Assembly (NCBI GenBank): GCA_964057225.1
Contig: OZ059896.1
Coordinates: forward strand, 19,030,501 to 19,094,500
Source of the DNA: Auanema rhodensis
Taxonomy: Eukaryota > Nematoda > Chromadorea > Rhabditida > Rhabditidae
Length of the DNA stretch: 64,000 nt
Direction of reading: 5' to 3'
Numbering within the stretch: position 1 is the stretch's first letter; each line of letters begins with the position of its first letter. Shown one piece after another: positions 62,903-64,000 of this stretch. The notes under the pieces were generated by a model, which was not told where the DNA came from, ran no database searches, and saw only the letters and a program-made list of their open reading frames with translations. Made by a program: the position numbers and the translations under genes.

Positions 62903-64000
62903 GCAAAAAGTAGATGTTTTTAGATTCCTTTTTTCAAGGCAAAGACGATGGACAATGTTATTCAACAAAAAAATTAGTTCTTCAGGGTGAAAATCGAGTA
63001 TATAAGTGTGAACTTATATCAGTTGATATCTCGGTGCATTTTTAAGCTAGCGCAAATCTCATAACACAGATCGACGCAGCTTAAAATTCCGCATCGAATG
63101 CACTATACTACATTGAGAAACGCTTAATACAAAAATTAGTTATGATCGTTTGAAAAATGATGCATTAGTGTATGTTGAGTTTCCGTGTACACTCAACATT
63201 GCTTCCAAAAACATTTTGACAAAAATTTTTTCGAAAAATTTCAAAATAATTCAGCAAAAAGTAAATGTTTTTAGATTCCTTTTTTCAAGGCAAAGACGAT
63301 GGACAATGTTATTCAACGAAAAAATTAATTCTTCAGGGTGAAAATCGAGGATATAAGTGTGAACTTATATCAGTTGATATATCGGTGCATTTTTAAGCTA
63401 GCGCAAATCTGATAACACAGATCGACGCAGCTTAAAAATCCGCATCGAATGCACTATACTACATTGAGAAACGCTTAATACAAAAATTAGTTATGATCGT
63501 TTGAAAAATGATGCATTAGTGTATGTTGAGTTTCCATGTACACTCAACATTGCTTCCAAAAACATTTTGACAAAAATTTTTTCGAAAAATTTCAAAATAA
63601 TTTAGCAAAAAGTAGATGTTTTTAGATTCCTTTTTTCAAGGCAAAGACGATGGACAATGTTATTCAACGAAAAAATTAATTCTTCAGGGTGAAAATCGAG
63701 GATATAAGTGTGAACATATATCAGTTGATATCTCGGTGCATTTTTAAGCTAGCGCAAATCTGATAACACAGATCGACGCAGCTTAAAAATCCGCATCGAA
63801 TGCACTATACTACATTGAGAAACGCTCAATACAAAAATTAGTTATGATCGTTTGAAAAATGATGCATTAGTGTATGTTGAGTTTCCGTGTACACTCAACA
63901 TTGCTTCCAAAAACATTTTGACAAAAATTTTTTCGAAAAATTTCAAAATAATTTAGCAAAAAGTAGATGTTTTTAGATTCCTTTTTTCAAGGCAAAGACG

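Larger units (their letters stand above)
16418..64000 (+). repeat. 351-bp satellite array, right segment (135 whole monomers plus ends)
   Basis: Uninterrupted tandem array. Monomer starts run from 16572 to 63956 at 351-bp steps with a net shift of -1 base, explained by three single-base length changes (near 44620-44628, 45379-45383 and 55206-55212). Monomers differ by recurring substitutions that define types: TTTTCAG with a TTTTCAGAATAATTTAG tail; CATTTCGAC with CAACAAAAAAATTAATT; CAACAAAAAAATTAGTT with GAGTATATAAG and ATCTCATAAC; and CAACGAAAAAAATAATTCTTTAGG. Most monomers beyond about 20 kb have CGACGC where the left array has CGATGC. No second transposon, gene or array end is seen. Confidence 0.97.

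Noticed and set aside
16418-64000. CRISPR-like array
   Set aside because: Regular spacing comes from a 351-bp unit that repeats along its whole length; there are no unique spacers or short conserved repeats.

Overview
The window is eukaryotic and almost entirely repetitive. It holds no intact host gene, tRNA, rRNA or CRISPR array. About 53.1 kb of the 64 kb is one tandem satellite in a single orientation. Its monomer is 351 bp, by eye roughly two-thirds A+T, and about 151 copies are present. The other 10.9 kb is four near-identical copies of one short LTR retrotransposon derivative (2,734-2,735 bp each), all in + orientation. An invertebrate animal is the best guess. The element has a primer-binding site that matches, from memory, the 3' end of metazoan tRNA-Gln, and its only recognisable protein remnant is the C-terminal GPY/F module of a Ty3/gypsy integrase. 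Nothing allows a closer placement. A centromeric or other heterochromatic location is likely but is inference.

Layout: 1-2658 satellite (7 full monomers and a 201-bp partial one); 2659-5392 element copy 1; 5393-6098 two monomers; 6099-8833 copy 2; 8834-9539 two monomers; 9540-12274 copy 3; 12275-13682 four monomers; 13683-16417 copy 4; 16418-64000 uninterrupted satellite (135 whole monomers plus ends).

Element structure: 383-bp LTRs (TG...CG), a 13-nt tRNA-Gln-type PBS directly after the 5' LTR, a leader of about 1 kb with no gag, a 12-codon frame in strong Kozak context that may be the old gag start, then the last ~100 codons of integrase with an in-frame stop, about 0.6 kb of 3' sequence, a polypurine tract and the 3' LTR. 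Gag, protease, reverse transcriptase, RNase H and the integrase core are absent, so it could only have moved with proteins supplied by another element.

All four copies sit at the same base of the monomer, have the same 4-bp GCAC duplication and share private variants in the flanking monomers. This means one insertion later multiplied together with the satellite, most likely by unequal exchange. Rare variants also trace a patchwork of higher-order repeats in the long array (1-, 2-, 3-, 4-, 5-, 6- and 7-monomer periods). Each monomer carries three dyad-symmetric segments, one of them nested; the element inserted just beside the nested one. The sequence shows no new protein system. The notable content is the satellite-retroelement composite repeat and the monomer architecture.
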